DNA of 64,000 bases, taken from positions 62,001 through 126,000 of the forward strand of contig JAGBCU010000008.1 in NCBI GenBank assembly GCA_017937865.1. Reading direction: 5' to 3'. Shown piece by piece: positions 1 through 10,200 of the stretch. This stretch comes from Clostridia bacterium (lineage in GTDB: Bacteria; Bacillota; Clostridia; Oscillospirales; Acutalibacteraceae). Both the position numbers and the translations under genes were made by a program. Position 1 is the stretch's first letter; each line of letters begins with the position of its first letter. The notes beneath the pieces are model-generated. The model saw nothing but the letters and a program-made list of their open reading frames with translations. It did no database searches and was not told the origin of the DNA.

Positions 1-1
1 T

Positions 2-607
2 GATAAGGAAAAGGTTTACGTAACTCTTGAGTCAAAGGTTTTCGGTATCGGTCTTGAAAGCTATACCGTTGGCTCTGCAGAATTTTGTCTTTCTTATTCA
101 GCAAGCAAAGGCATAACTCCTCTTATGGATAACGGTCACTATCATCCTACAGAGCTTGTTTCCGATAAGATTTCAGCTTTACTTCTCTTTAACGAAAAAA
201 TTGCACTTCACGTTACGAGAGGTGTTCGTTGGGACTCTGACCACGTAGTTATTTTTGATGATGAAACTAAAGAGATTGCAAAAGAAATAGTGGCAAACGA
301 TGCGCTTGACAGAGTGTTTATCGCAACTGACTATTTCGATGCTTCAATAAACAGAATTTCGGCTTGGGTAACAGGCGTAAGAACCGTTAAAAAGGCGCTT
401 CTTAACGCACTTCTTATGCCAAATGAAAAGCTTAAAGCACTTCAGGAGAGTAGCGACTTTACAAGTCTGATGTGTTTACAGGAAGAGCTTAAAACTGCTC
501 CCTTTGGTGACGTTTGGGAGGAATATCTCAGGCGTGAAAACGTTGTAAGTAATTATCTTAACGAGATAAAAGAATATGAAGAAAAGGTTTTGGTGAAAAG
601 AGTATGA
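2..607 (+). CDS. rhaA: L-rhamnose isomerase, C-terminal part (5' end outside window)
   Basis: This enzyme converts L-rhamnose to L-rhamnulose, the first step of rhamnose catabolism in the cytoplasm. The reading frame is open from the first complete codon at base 2, so only about the last 201 residues are visible. The stretch [20 protein letters not shown] carries the Asp/His metal-site pattern of the rhamnose isomerase TIM barrel, followed by a [13 protein letters not shown] segment typical of RhaA. The stop codon overlaps the start of rhaD by 4 bp (ATGA), so the two are translationally coupled. The N-terminal half and any upstream rhaB kinase lie outside the window. Confidence 0.93.
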   Translation, partial: DKEKVYVTLESKVFGIGLESYTVGSAEFCLSYSASKGITPLMDNGHYHPTELVSDKISALLLFNEKIALHVTRGVRWDSDHVVIFDDETKEIAKEIVANDALDRVFIATDYFDASINRISAWVTGVRTVKKALLNALLMPNEKLKALQESSDFTSLMCLQEELKTAPFGDVWEEYLRRENVVSNYLNEIKEYEEKVLVKRV

Positions 608-1428
608 AAGATATTTTGACAGCTCCATTTGTGGAAGATATGAAAAGAGCAACTGCTAATATGTACCGTCAGGGCTGGGACGAAAGAAACGGCGGTAATA
701 TCAGCTTTATGCTTGAAGAGGAACAGGTTGCAGAATACCTTGACCTTAACAATGTAATTCGCGAAATTCCCACAGGCTTTGATGCAACTGACCTTATCGG
801 TAAAATCTTTATCGTAACTGGTACCGGTAAATATTTTAAAAACGTTGAGGTTGCCCCCGAAACAAACCTTGGCATTATCCGTATTGCAAAGGACGGTACA
901 ACTGCTGAGCTTCTTTGGGGCTATGCTGACGGCGGTAAGTTTACAAGCGAGCTTCCCGCTCACCTTATGAGCCATATGGCAAGACTTAAGGTTGACCCTC
1001 AGAACCGAGTTGTTATGCACTCTCATCCTACATACACACTTGCAATGAACCATATTCACGAGCTTGACGAGCAGAAGCTCACTCACACTCTTTGGGAAAT
1101 GTGCACAGAGTGTATCGTTGTTTTCCCCGAGGGTATCGGTGTTCTTCCCTGGATGGTTTGCGGTAACAACGAAATCGGTATTGCAACTGCAGAAAAGATG
1201 AAAGACTTCCGTCTTGTTATCTGGGGTCTTCACGGTATCTACGGTGTAGGTAAGGATATGGACGAGGCTTTCGGTCTTATCGAAACAGTTGAAAAGGCTG
1301 CTCAGCTTTATATGCTTGCTACTGCAAGCGGTAAGAGAATCAACACAATCACAGACGAAAACCTTTGGGCAATCGTTGAAAGATTCTCTCTTCAGGAGCA
1401 GTGCAGAAAAGATTTTCTTAATCTTTAA
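604..1428 (+). CDS. rhaD: Rhamnulose-1-phosphate aldolase
   Basis: Zinc-dependent class II aldolase that splits L-rhamnulose 1-phosphate into dihydroxyacetone phosphate and L-lactaldehyde. The 274-residue length matches the family. The N-terminal [11 protein letters not shown] segment is the family's phosphate/substrate loop. The [12 protein letters not shown] segment supplies two zinc-binding His, and GLHGIYGVG supplies the third. The ATG overlaps the rhaA stop codon, and both genes belong to one transcript that ends at the hairpin at 1445-1480. Confidence 0.95.
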   Translation: MKDILTAPFVEDMKRATANMYRQGWDERNGGNISFMLEEEQVAEYLDLNNVIREIPTGFDATDLIGKIFIVTGTGKYFKNVEVAPETNLGIIRIAKDGTTAELLWGYADGGKFTSELPAHLMSHMARLKVDPQNRVVMHSHPTYTLAMNHIHELDEQKLTHTLWEMCTECIVVFPEGIGVLPWMVCGNNEIGIATAEKMKDFRLVIWGLHGIYGVGKDMDEAFGLIETVEKAAQLYMLATASGKRINTITDENLWAIVERFSLQEQCRKDFLNL

Positions 1429-1444
1429 TAATTAAAAATAAAAC

Positions 1445-1480
1445 AAAAAATCGTCTTACCGATTGGTAAGACGATTTTTT
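1445..1480. terminator. Bidirectional Rho-independent terminator
   Basis: A 16-nt perfect inverted repeat (arms 1445-1460 and 1465-1480, loop GATT) has A-runs and T-runs on both sides. It sits between the convergent rhaD and the transporter gene, so it can stop transcription from either side. Confidence 0.9.
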
Positions 1481-1491
1481 ATATATTTTAT

Positions 1492-3045
1492 TTATTTCTG
1501 TTTTCTTGCTGCAATTTCTGCAACCATTTCTGCCTGACGTTTCTCTGTAACCTTGTAGAACATTACAGGAACAGCACAAGCAAACATACTGATTACACCT
1601 GAAAGAACAAGCATATTCCAGAGTGTCTGTGCACCTTCTGCTGAAATGAAGCCTGTTTCTGCATTGATACCTGCTGCAGAGAAAGAGATAACACCGATAA
1701 ATGCACCAACAGCCATACCGATTTTGTTGATAAGAGTCTGCATAGCGAAGCAGATACCTTCACCACGTTCACCTGTTTTCCATTCGAGGTAGTCAACAGT
1801 ATCACCAATCATAGCGTAAGTGATAATGTTGTTAACACCCTGAGGAATACCGAGAAGAACAAGACCGATAGCTGCGATAACCAGCTTCCAGGGAGCATCG
1901 TAGCCAACGAAATACATAATAGCCATTACAACACCGCCAAAGAGGTGAACTGAAATGTAAGCCCATTTCTTAGTGAATTTCTTTGACATCCACGGAACAA
2001 GAAGAGAAGCAACAAGGCCACCGGGAACAACAAGAAGGGTGATAAGGCTGTACATACCTTCGTTCTGGAGAACGTATTTTGCAAAGTAAAGACCGCCTGT
2101 GTATGTATAAACCATTCTTGCACCGCCGAGTATACCTGAAATAACGATGAGTAAGAGCTGGTCATTCTTAAAAAGCAGCTTCATATTGTGGCCGAAGCTG
2201 GGGGGATTATCATCTGCTGTAAAACGTTCTTTTGTGTGCTTGAAGCCATAGAAGAACATAGGTACTGCAACAACAACGAGAACAACAGCTGCAATGAAAT
2301 AAATCCATTTAAGCATTTCTGCGTTAGCGCTTTCCTGACCTGCGATAACTGTACCGATAAAGTTCTTTGCTGTTTCAGCATCTACGCCCTTATCAGCCAT
2401 AATCTTAGTAATGTCAGCATCTGTATATTTGAACTTTGCTGTAAGATTACCTGTAATAATAGGAACGAAAACAGTAACAATACCTGCACCTAACGTACAA
2501 AGAAGACGTGTAACTGTAAGAAGATTACCACGAACAACGGTATCGTTTGTCATACATGTTGAAAGTCCCCAGTAGGGTACGTCTGCAACTGTGTATGTAA
2601 CCGACCAAAGAACGTAGATTATACCAATGATAATAAACGTTGAGGTTGCTTTTTCCTGGAAAACGGGAAGGAAGCAAGCGATTGTCATTATAGCAATGGG
2701 AAATGCCATCCATTTAAGATAGGGTCTGCATTTACCCCATTTTGTTCTTGTTTTGTCAACAATACTACCCATAATCGGGTCGTTAAATGCGTCAAAAATA
2801 CGGGTGCCGAGCATAAGCCATGCAACAGCCATTGAACCTGTAATTGAACCGATTGTTACACCATCAGCACCGAAAAGAAGTGCGTCAGTAAGGAAGATTG
2901 TAAGGTATGAGCCGATAATAGTACAGATGAAGTTCTGACCAAAGCCTGCTATACCGTAAGCTAAAGCCTCTTTGGGCTGTAAACCGCTGCCACCGGGTGT
3001 TGTGCCGTACAGCTTGTGAAGAATGCCTTCAACTTTTGAATTCAT
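1492..3045 (-). CDS. GPH-family (MelB-like) sugar:cation symporter
   Basis: A 517-residue polytopic membrane protein with about 12 hydrophobic segments. The N-terminal AYGIAGFGQNFICTIIGSYL and the DAFNDPIMGSIVDKTRTKWG loop are hallmarks of the glycoside-pentoside-hexuronide:cation symporter family, and the WKTGERGEG loop near the C-terminus is also typical. It starts at an ATG behind an AGGAG site. It faces the rhamnose genes tail to tail, so a role in importing rhamnose or a rhamnosyl glycoside is plausible, but the sequence does not show the substrate. It is longer than classic MelB (about 470 residues) because of an insertion in the central loop around residues 210-240. Confidence 0.88.
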   Translation of the reverse strand: MNSKVEGILHKLYGTTPGGSGLQPKEALAYGIAGFGQNFICTIIGSYLTIFLTDALLFGADGVTIGSITGSMAVAWLMLGTRIFDAFNDPIMGSIVDKTRTKWGKCRPYLKWMAFPIAIMTIACFLPVFQEKATSTFIIIGIIYVLWSVTYTVADVPYWGLSTCMTNDTVVRGNLLTVTRLLCTLGAGIVTVFVPIITGNLTAKFKYTDADITKIMADKGVDAETAKNFIGTVIAGQESANAEMLKWIYFIAAVVLVVVAVPMFFYGFKHTKERFTADDNPPSFGHNMKLLFKNDQLLLIVISGILGGARMVYTYTGGLYFAKYVLQNEGMYSLITLLVVPGGLVASLLVPWMSKKFTKKWAYISVHLFGGVVMAIMYFVGYDAPWKLVIAAIGLVLLGIPQGVNNIITYAMIGDTVDYLEWKTGERGEGICFAMQTLINKIGMAVGAFIGVISFSAAGINAETGFISAEGAQTLWNMLVLSGVISMFACAVPVMFYKVTEKRQAEMVAEIAARKQK

Positions 3046-3134
3046 TTCATATTCTCCTTGTTTTTTATTTATATGACAACAGTTTTCCCGTTTAAAGGTC
3101 TTACTGTGGTTATATACTGTTTAATTTGTTTTTA

Positions 3135-3626
3135 TCAGATAACTTCAGCAGTTTTGATAACAATAGGTGTTACGGGAGTTGAGCGTTCACCGCCGAAGCT
3201 CATTCGTCTTTCGATTTTAAGGAAATCGTCAACTGTTTCCATACCCTCTGTTACCTTGCCGAAGGCGGCATACTGACCGTCCAAGAAGGTGCAATCACCG
3301 TAGCAGATAAAAAACTGACTGCTTGCAGAATTGGGGTTTTGAGAACGAGCCATTGAAATAACACCGCGTGTGTGAGAAAGCGTGTTGTTAACGCCGTTCA
3401 TTCTGAATTCGCCCTTGATGTTTTCATCGCTACCGCCGCAGCCTGTGCCTTCGGGGTCGCCACCCTGAGCCATAAAGCCGTCAATTACACGGTGAAAGGT
3501 AAGACCGTTATAAAAACCGCTTTTTACAAGCTTTAAAAAGTTTTCGCAGGTTATGGGTGCTTGCTCGGGGCAAAGCTCAACTATAAACTCGCCGCCGTTT
3601 TCCATAGTGAATTTAATTTTATTCAT
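3135..3626 (-). CDS. Cyclophilin-type peptidyl-prolyl cis-trans isomerase
   Basis: Catalyses cis-trans isomerisation of Xaa-Pro bonds to help folding. It has 163 residues with the cyclophilin core FHRVIDGFMAQGGDP and the SSQFFICYG segment. There is no signal peptide, so it should be cytoplasmic. The ATG at 3626 was chosen over a longer upstream frame because GGAGG lies 9 nt upstream of it. It overlaps the end of the dockerin gene by 8 bp, which suggests coupled translation, though the two functions are not obviously related. Confidence 0.93.
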   Translation of the reverse strand: MNKIKFTMENGGEFIVELCPEQAPITCENFLKLVKSGFYNGLTFHRVIDGFMAQGGDPEGTGCGGSDENIKGEFRMNGVNNTLSHTRGVISMARSQNPNSASSQFFICYGDCTFLDGQYAAFGKVTEGMETVDDFLKIERRMSFGGERSTPVTPIVIKTAEVI

Positions 3627-4725
3627 TGTCAGATACCTCCACAGGATTGATTGTGTAAACTTCATAGAAGTTTGTTGTTGTAACTGTTTTCATTGTAAGG
3701 CCGGGGGTACCGTCCTGATTTACCTGAGGTGCTGCAGAAATATCAGAAACACAGGAATATTCATATCTTACTTCAACAGGTAAGCCTGTAAGCTTGTCAA
3801 CCTTTGAAATGATTCTGCCACCCTGGGTAGGAGCAACGTTGATGCTGTCACCGTAAAGACCTGCAAATTTTACCGAGTTGAGAGTAGAACCGTCAGTTTC
3901 ATCGAATGCAGGAATATTGAAAACCTTACCGTAAGAAATAGTCTGCCATCTGTCTTTAAAGCCTGCACTGCCTGTAGGATATTCGTCACCGATATAAGTG
4001 TCGGCTTTCATAATAACCTCTCTGATTATGTAGCCGTTTTGCTCGTAGCAATTGATGCTTTCAATGTCAGAAATTTCAAGGAAGCAAGCATAACCTAATT
4101 TATTTACGGGGAATTCAGTGTAGTGAGTAGGGTTAGCCTTTGTAACGGTAACTGTTTCAGTCTGTGCCTCGTAAAGCTGTTGAGCCTGAGTTTTCATTTC
4201 CTCGAGCTCTTTTTTCATATCATCTGTAAGAATCCAGCTGTATTTATTTGTATAAGCGATAACCTTATCAACGTAAACGTTGAATTCTGTGTTAGTAACG
4301 TTAAGTGAGGAATCAGGAGCATTTGTTGTAGTTACCTTTGCAGATTTACAATGTGAAGTAGCAACCTTTGTAAAGCCGGGGCGTATGCTCTTAACACTGT
4401 CAAGCTCTTTCTTGAAAAGTGCAAGAAGATATTCGTCCGCAACATTTGCTTCTGCTTCAATACCTGAAATCATTTTGAGAATTTTAGCAACGTCGTAATA
4501 ATCTACATAACCGTTAGCATCAAGATCATAGGTTTTGCCTTCAATTTCAGCATCAATACCGGCAGAAACACGTAAAACTGCTCTTGCATCATTGATGTTG
4601 ATTTTGCCGTCATCGTTGTAATCGAAATCAGGAGTTGTTTCGCTTACGATTACGGCGTTTACCCCAAGGGAGAAGCAAGGGATTAAAAGACAAATAACTG
4701 TAAAAAGACAAATAAATTTTTTCAA
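3619..4725 (-). CDS. Secreted protein with N-terminal dockerin type I pair
   Basis: A 368-residue exported protein. Residues 1-24 are a signal peptide. The dockerin follows directly: two calcium-loop/helix repeats, DFDYNDDGKININDARAVL and DLDANGYVDYYDVAKILKMI, at about residues 33-90. Dockerins bind cohesins on scaffoldins and usually sit at the C-terminus, so this N-terminal placement is unusual. The remaining 270 residues are not recognised; they are rich in beta-type, Thr/Tyr-rich sequence. The start is TTG, with AAAGGTGAT upstream. No cohesin or scaffoldin is seen in this window. The downstream cyclophilin overlaps its stop codon. Confidence 0.82.
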   Translation of the reverse strand: MKKFICLFTVICLLIPCFSLGVNAVIVSETTPDFDYNDDGKININDARAVLRVSAGIDAEIEGKTYDLDANGYVDYYDVAKILKMISGIEAEANVADEYLLALFKKELDSVKSIRPGFTKVATSHCKSAKVTTTNAPDSSLNVTNTEFNVYVDKVIAYTNKYSWILTDDMKKELEEMKTQAQQLYEAQTETVTVTKANPTHYTEFPVNKLGYACFLEISDIESINCYEQNGYIIREVIMKADTYIGDEYPTGSAGFKDRWQTISYGKVFNIPAFDETDGSTLNSVKFAGLYGDSINVAPTQGGRIISKVDKLTGLPVEVRYEYSCVSDISAAPQVNQDGTPGLTMKTVTTTNFYEVYTINPVEVSDNE

Positions 4726-4757
4726 AACTAATCACCTTTCATTAAAATATTATAAAT

Positions 4758-5438
4758 TTATGATTTAAAATTAAATGCTGCTTTAAGGAATTTTAAGGTT
4801 TGCTCAACTATAAGCTCGTCGCTGTCCTGAGCTTGCTTGCCGGTGTATATAAAGAAGCGTTCTTTATAATAATCGCAAGATGTAGCAAACTGAAGCATCA
4901 TAAATATATTGTCAAGCAAAAATGCAAAAAAAGCGGGGTTAACGTCGTTTCTGACGTCGCCTGTTTCCTGAGCTTTGCTGATAGCCACGGTATAAATTGA
5001 AGCTGACATTGCTTCTATATGCTGGGAGATACCCGTAAGGAACTCTGAATTGTCAGTTGTTGTAAGCCTGCAATACAGCTTGACAAGTGCAGGGTTCTCT
5101 CTTGAAAACTCAAGCAAAGCGCGAATAATGGTTTCGGCTTTTACAAGAATATCTTCGGAAGAATCCGCAAGGCCTACAAGCAACTCTTCAAGAGATGAAA
5201 GCCCGCCTCGCACAACCATTGAAAATAGAGTTTCTTTATTTTCAAAATATTTATATACAGAGCCTACACTGATTTCTGATTTTTTTGCTATTTGTTGAAT
5301 TGATGTGTTTTCAAAGCCATTGTTTGCAAATTCCTCAACCGCTACCCGCAAAATGCGGTCGCGTTTTTCAGGGGGAAGCTTGTCAAATGCGGCTTTGTGT
5401 AACTTAATTGCATCATCGGTGGTGTGATGGGTTAGCAT
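4758..5438 (-). CDS. TetR/AcrR-family transcriptional regulator
   Basis: A 226-residue repressor-type protein. Residues about 20-65 form the TetR DNA-binding domain: RDRILRVAVEEFANNGF, then the turn region TSIQQIAKKSEISVGSVYKYF. The ligand domain follows and is not assignable. It starts at an ATG with GAGGTG 4 nt upstream. A promoter with TTGCAA, 17 bp and TATTAT lies upstream. It precedes the dockerin gene on the same strand (33 bp gap), but a co-regulatory link is only inference. Confidence 0.9.
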   Translation of the reverse strand: MLTHHTTDDAIKLHKAAFDKLPPEKRDRILRVAVEEFANNGFENTSIQQIAKKSEISVGSVYKYFENKETLFSMVVRGGLSSLEELLVGLADSSEDILVKAETIIRALLEFSRENPALVKLYCRLTTTDNSEFLTGISQHIEAMSASIYTVAISKAQETGDVRNDVNPAFFAFLLDNIFMMLQFATSCDYYKERFFIYTGKQAQDSDELIVEQTLKFLKAAFNFKS

Positions 5439-5480
5439 TATGCACCTCGCAAGAGTAAAATTACCTACTTTAACTTATAT

Positions 5481-5509
5481 ATAATACCATTATTCTAAAG
5501 AAATTGCAA
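5481..5509 (-). promoter_or_regulatory. Sigma-A promoter of the TetR-family gene
   Basis: On the minus strand, TTGCAA (5504-5509) and TATTAT (5481-5486) are separated by 17 bp, about 40 nt upstream of the ATG. Confidence 0.6.
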
Positions 5510-5518
5510 CGAAAACAG

Positions 5519-5553
5519 AAAAAAACTCCCGTCAAAAATTACGGGAGTTTTTT
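5519..5553. terminator. Rho-independent terminator after the CDF exporter
   Basis: Arms 5521-5532 and 5541-5552 are perfect complements around an 8-nt loop, flanked by A- and T-runs. It lies downstream of the minus-strand CDF gene. Confidence 0.85.
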
Positions 5554-5599
5554 GGTAAGTGTTGATAAAAGATGTTAATATTCAATGAACAAATATCTG

Positions 5600-6631
5600 T
5601 CAGATTTCGCAAGACGTATCACAACAGCTGTTTTCAATGTCAATTTGAAGTGTAATGTGATTTATACCGAGATTTTTGCTTGCTTCTATAACGCTTTTCT
5701 GAACTTCAGAATATTTCTCGGGGAAAAAATCTTTTGATAACGTTATGTGAATAGTAGCAAGAATGGTTTCATCATCTAAAGACCAAACGTGAATATGATG
5801 AACGTTTTCAACACCAGGTAATTTTGAGATTTCAGCTTCATAATCCTCAAAATTAAAATCATAAGGTGTTTTTTCAAGCAAGATGCTTACTGTATATAAA
5901 ATGTTTTTTGCGGAATGGAATAAAAGGAACGCAGATATAACGAGAGAAAGCAAAGTATCTATAAAATACCATTGGAAAAGGTGAATGAAAATACTGCCTA
6001 TTAAGACGGCAATCCAACCGAAAACGTCTTCGAGCATATGAAGATTTATGGCTTTTTCGTTTGCGCCGCTACCGTGAGAGGTTTTAAAGGCGGCGATACC
6101 GTTTATAAGAACGCCGAATACCGCAATTATTAACATCGGCAAACTTTTTATTTCCTCGGGATTTTTAAATCTTTGAATACTACCGAAAATGATTGCAACG
6201 CTACCGATTACAAGGATTAAGGAGGTTATTATTGCCGAAAGCAAGGAATATCGTTTGTAGCCGTAGGTGTATTTTTTATCAGGCTTTTTTTGGGAGAATT
6301 TTTCAAAAAAGAAAGCGAGCCCTATAGCACCGCAATCACCTAAATCGTGAATAGCATCTGAAATAATTGCAAATGAGTTTGTTATAATTCCGCCTGCAAT
6401 TTCAATGAAAACGAAGAATAAATTGAGAAAAAATGCTGTCGAAATATTTTTTTCAGAGGAAGAATGTGAGTGATGATGAGTGTGGTGCGAATGAGAATGA
6501 TGCGGATGAGAGTGTAGGTGGTGATTGGTCTGAGAGGTTTTGTCGTGGTGTTCGTTACAACAGAAGTTGTTATGGGTACAAAACTCTTTGTCAGCCTCTT
6601 CGTTAGCAAATTTTTCGTTATTTTGACTCAT
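5600..6631 (-). CDS. Cation diffusion facilitator metal exporter with His-rich N-terminus
   Basis: CDF/ZnT-type exporter of Zn(II), Cd(II) or related divalent metals, 343 residues. Residues about 20-65 are extremely His-rich (HSHPHHSHSHHTHHHSHSS), a cytosolic metal-binding tail. The first membrane metal motif is SDAIHDLGD and the second is HMLED, matching the paired D/H sites of CDFs. About six membrane segments precede a C-terminal ferredoxin-like domain that holds VHHIHVWSLDDE. The ATG at 6631 follows AAGGCGG; a start 24 nt further up is possible. It overlaps the end of the ArsR gene by 14 bp, which implies coupled translation and metal-induced co-expression. It could instead be called a CzcD/ZitB-type protein. 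Confidence 0.93.
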   Translation of the reverse strand: MSQNNEKFANEEADKEFCTHNNFCCNEHHDKTSQTNHHLHSHPHHSHSHHTHHHSHSSSEKNISTAFFLNLFFVFIEIAGGIITNSFAIISDAIHDLGDCGAIGLAFFFEKFSQKKPDKKYTYGYKRYSLLSAIITSLILVIGSVAIIFGSIQRFKNPEEIKSLPMLIIAVFGVLINGIAAFKTSHGSGANEKAINLHMLEDVFGWIAVLIGSIFIHLFQWYFIDTLLSLVISAFLLFHSAKNILYTVSILLEKTPYDFNFEDYEAEISKLPGVENVHHIHVWSLDDETILATIHITLSKDFFPEKYSEVQKSVIEASKNLGINHITLQIDIENSCCDTSCEI

Positions 6632-6980
6632 ATAAATGTTCAACCGCCTTTTCAAAAATATCTTTTACGTGAGAATCTGCCAGTGAATAAATAACTTCTT
6701 TCCCGTTCCTTTGGCATTTTACAAGGTTATAGTCTTTTAAAATTTTCAATTGGTGTGAAACGGCAGATTTTGTCATATCTATAAGAAAAGCAATATCGCA
6801 AACGCACATATCGCTTTTACTCAGAGCCCATAAAATCTGAATTCGCGTGCTGTCACCAAAGATTTTAAAAAATTCAGAAATATCCGCAACAACGTTGTTG
6901 CTCGGCATATCAGGTTTTACGATGGCAACGATTTGCTGATGTAAGACATCACAATCGCATGTATTTTCAGTTTTACCCAT
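6618..6980 (-). CDS. ArsR/SmtB-family metal-sensing repressor (CadC/CzrA-like)
   Basis: A 120-residue winged-helix repressor. The recognition helix region is MTKSAVSHQLKILKDYNLV. It carries both classical metal sites. The alpha3N (CadC-type) site is represented by Cys59/Cys61 in MCVCD plus N-terminal Cys8/Cys10. The alpha5 (SmtB/CzrA-type) site has the exact D-x-H-x10-H-x2-E pattern (Asp102, His104, His115, Glu118). This points to sensing of Cd/Pb and Zn. Its start is ATG behind GAGGTG. It should repress its own operon, including the CDF exporter, through the dyad at 7020-7039. Confidence 0.93.
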   Translation of the reverse strand: MGKTENTCDCDVLHQQIVAIVKPDMPSNNVVADISEFFKIFGDSTRIQILWALSKSDMCVCDIAFLIDMTKSAVSHQLKILKDYNLVKCQRNGKEVIYSLADSHVKDIFEKAVEHLYESK

Positions 6981-7019
6981 AATTCACCTCAAATAAATAT
7001 TTGAATTACTAACGATTAT

Positions 7020-7039
7020 AGTTGAATAGACATTCAACT
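7020..7039. promoter_or_regulatory. Candidate ArsR-family operator
   Basis: A perfect 8-bp dyad, AGTTGAAT-AGAC-ATTCAACT, lies 40 bp upstream of the arsR-type start. SmtB/CadC-family operators are imperfect dyads with TTGAA/TTCAA half-sites, so this is a good fit by eye. Confidence 0.65.
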
Positions 7040-7087
7040 GTCAAGTGTTTTTTAGTCTTATTTTTGATTTGGTAATTATTACTTTTT

Positions 7088-7111
7088 AAATTGTAATTTT
7101 ATTTACAATTT
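7088..7111. promoter_or_regulatory. Perfect 9-bp dyad upstream of the surface-protein promoter
   Basis: AAATTGTAA (7088-7096) and TTACAATTT (7103-7111) are exact complements 6 bp apart. They end 4 bp before the -35 box of the surface-protein promoter. A dimeric regulator could bind here; none is identified. Confidence 0.45.
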
Positions 7112-7115
7112 ATTA

Positions 7116-7144
7116 TTGAAATAAACAATAAATTATATTATAAT
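7116..7144 (+). promoter_or_regulatory. Sigma-A promoter of the large surface protein
   Basis: TTGAAA (7116-7121) and TATAAT (7139-7144) are separated by 17 bp, about 60 nt upstream of the chosen ATG. Confidence 0.7.
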
Positions 7145-7205
7145 TTATGATGTCTAATTTTCCGGTTAATGCATGGCATTTTCCAATAAAAATGGAGGTT
7201 TTCAA

Positions 7206-10200
7206 ATGAAATCCAAACGTTCTTCAACAAAGGCTTTATTAGCTTTTATTGTTACGTTAATTTTAGCGGTAAGCTTTTCCGTAACTGCTTTTGCTGCAGA
7301 CAGATACGAAAATTGTGGCAACAGATACGGTAGAATCATACCTACTGATGAAAAGCTTGAAGCTCAGGTTTTCGATTATTATTTTAAGGGGGATCGCGCA
7401 CCTATTCATTTTATGAGAATGAGTACAGGTGAGCCGGGTGCTTGTTATGCGATTGAGATTTATGCTGACGCAGAACAAACAACTCTTTTGAAATATTTAT
7501 CAAGAGAATACAGTACAACTGCGGGTCACGCTCCTATTGCTATTACTTTACCTTTCGACGGTTTGAAAAGCGGTACCTATTACGGTAAGTGCTATACATA
7601 CGTAACAAGGTCGGACGGAACAATATATGATATGGACTCCATTCAGTATTTTAACATTCATATAGACCGTCTTTCCGGCAAAACTGTTGTTTTGTCCGGT
7701 GCGCATAATACCGATGCCGGTATAAGCGTCAATTGGACTCCTCTTGAAACAGCATCTCAGTATCACGTTTACAGAAAAATAAACGGCTGGGGTGACTGGG
7801 CGTATGTTGCTACCTTAGGCGAGGGTGCTTCGAATTATATTGATACTGATGTAATAAACGGAAACTACTATACTTATACAGTTAGTGCAAGCGATGGCGG
7901 TTATTGGAGCGGTTTTGATGCAAACGGTGTTACAATAGCAAGATTGTCTACACCGACGCTTAATTATGTAAATGCGGAAGACTGGCATGGCTGTGCTTCA
8001 TTGTATTGGACACCTGTTGATGGTGCAGATGGATATTATGTATATAGAAAAGGCGGTTCGTTAAGTAGTTATGATTGGCAGTTAATTGCTAATGTTCAAG
8101 GTGGATACTCCAGTCATTATTTAGATTATACCGCTACAAGCACAAACTGGAATTATAACTATACCGTTGTAGCATACAAGGGTGAAAGCAGAAGCTCTTA
8201 TAACCCACAAGGGCTTGAATTCAATTATATGACTGCCCCTGTGATTACAAAAGCATTCTCTACGAATTACGGTGTTTACGTTGAGTGGCAAAAGAATGAC
8301 AGGAAAACAGAGAGCTATAATATTTACAGAAAAACCTGGAATAGTAATTGGGAGTATGTAGGCAGTACTTGTGATACTTGGTTTACTGATACAACTGCAA
8401 GTTCCGGTGTGGATTATATTTATACTGTAGTCGGTGTGTATAAAACCAATAACAGCGCATTTATCAATGAAGGATGGGCTGTAAAATATTTGGCTACACC
8501 TCATTTGAACGGTGTTTCTTTTGACGATTATAATAATGCAATCGTTAACTGGAATTACGTTGGTGGTGCTGAAAAATACCACGTTTATAGAAAACTCAGT
8601 TATGAAACCAACTGGAGTTTTGTTGCAGAAGTATATGATACATATTATTATGATACTTCAGAAAAAATTTCAGGAGAAACATATACGTACACAGTTATCG
8701 CATATATTGGGGATTATGGAAGTGCATATGACAATGTAGGCGTTTTCGGTCATTTCCTTTCCGCACCAAATGTGAACGCATATAATGTATATAATTGGAA
8801 TTCTTCTGCCATTCAGGTTGATTGGAATTATGTAAATGGTGCTACAAGATATGATGTTTACAGATGTGATTACGGATCAAATAACTGGATGTTAATTGCG
8901 GGTGGAGTAACATCTGATTCTTACGTTGATTATACAGCAAATCCATATTATGGATACAGTTACGCCGTTATTGCGGTAAATGATTATGCAAGCAGCAAAT
9001 TTAATGTGGCTTCAGTACTTGCAGTTCCTACTGCCGGTTTGGAATATTGCACTGTAGGTAATGAGGGTGGCGTTCATTTAGGCTGGACTGCTCTTACCGA
9101 TGGCGTTATTTATCATGTTTACAGAAGGACAATTGACGGGTATTGGGAAGAAATCGGAACAAGTACAACGAATTATTTCTGTGATTGGTCACAAGAGGCG
9201 GTTAATCAATATTTCATATATACTGTAACAGCTGAATATTATGGCTATTATAGTGGTTTTGATGGTGTTGGTATTGCGAATTTCGCTGAAGTCAGAAATT
9301 TGTACGGTGTTCTTACAGAGGGTGAGACGCCTTTTATAACAGTAAATTGGGAGCTTGACGGCTTCACTCAGTGGTACGAGCTTACAAGAACTGTTAATGG
9401 ACAAACGGTTTCGCTCGGCATCTTTTCTTCAGACAGCGGTGTTACTCAGTATGTTGATACAGATATCAGCATAGGTAATGAATACACTTATTCTGTAAAA
9501 GCAAGCTGTGACGGTAGATTTTATAAAATAAATTCAACCACAGTTAAATATCCTTTACCACCTGTTCCTGTAACACCTGTGGGTGGTGCTAACGGATACG
9601 TAAGCGAAGGAAAAGTTTTTGTTGACATTGTATGGGGATACGTTGATTATGCAGAAAGCTATACAGTTTACAGACGCACAGACGCAACTGATTGGGTGGC
9701 TTTGGCGACAATTTCTGTAAGTGATTTAGTTAACGGACCTATTTATACAGATACAACAGCAGAGTTCGATATTAATTATTATTACACTGTTGTAGGTAAT
9801 GCACCAAACAGAGATAGTCTTTATGATAACAATGGTGTTAGTGCTATTGTATTAAAACCCGTTTCACATCCGTACGGCGTTACTGTAAAGGAAGATATTA
9901 TCAACACTCAGACGGTTGCTGTTGTTGGTTGGGATGCTGTTGATAAAGCAGAATATTACAGCGTTTTCAGAAAAGAAGCTAATAGTGATTGGGTATATTT
10001 AGGAACTATCTGGGACGGTAATTGTTCGTTCGTTGATTATAACATCGTTAGAGGTATTAAATATACCTATACAGTTACTGCAGGTGCTACTAACAGAGGA
10101 GAAGCGGCTAATCCTGTAGGTGCAACATTCCGTTGGAACATAAACGGCAAAGATTTTGTTTATGACGGCTTTACAGGTCTTTATGAGTGTTTAGGTACAT

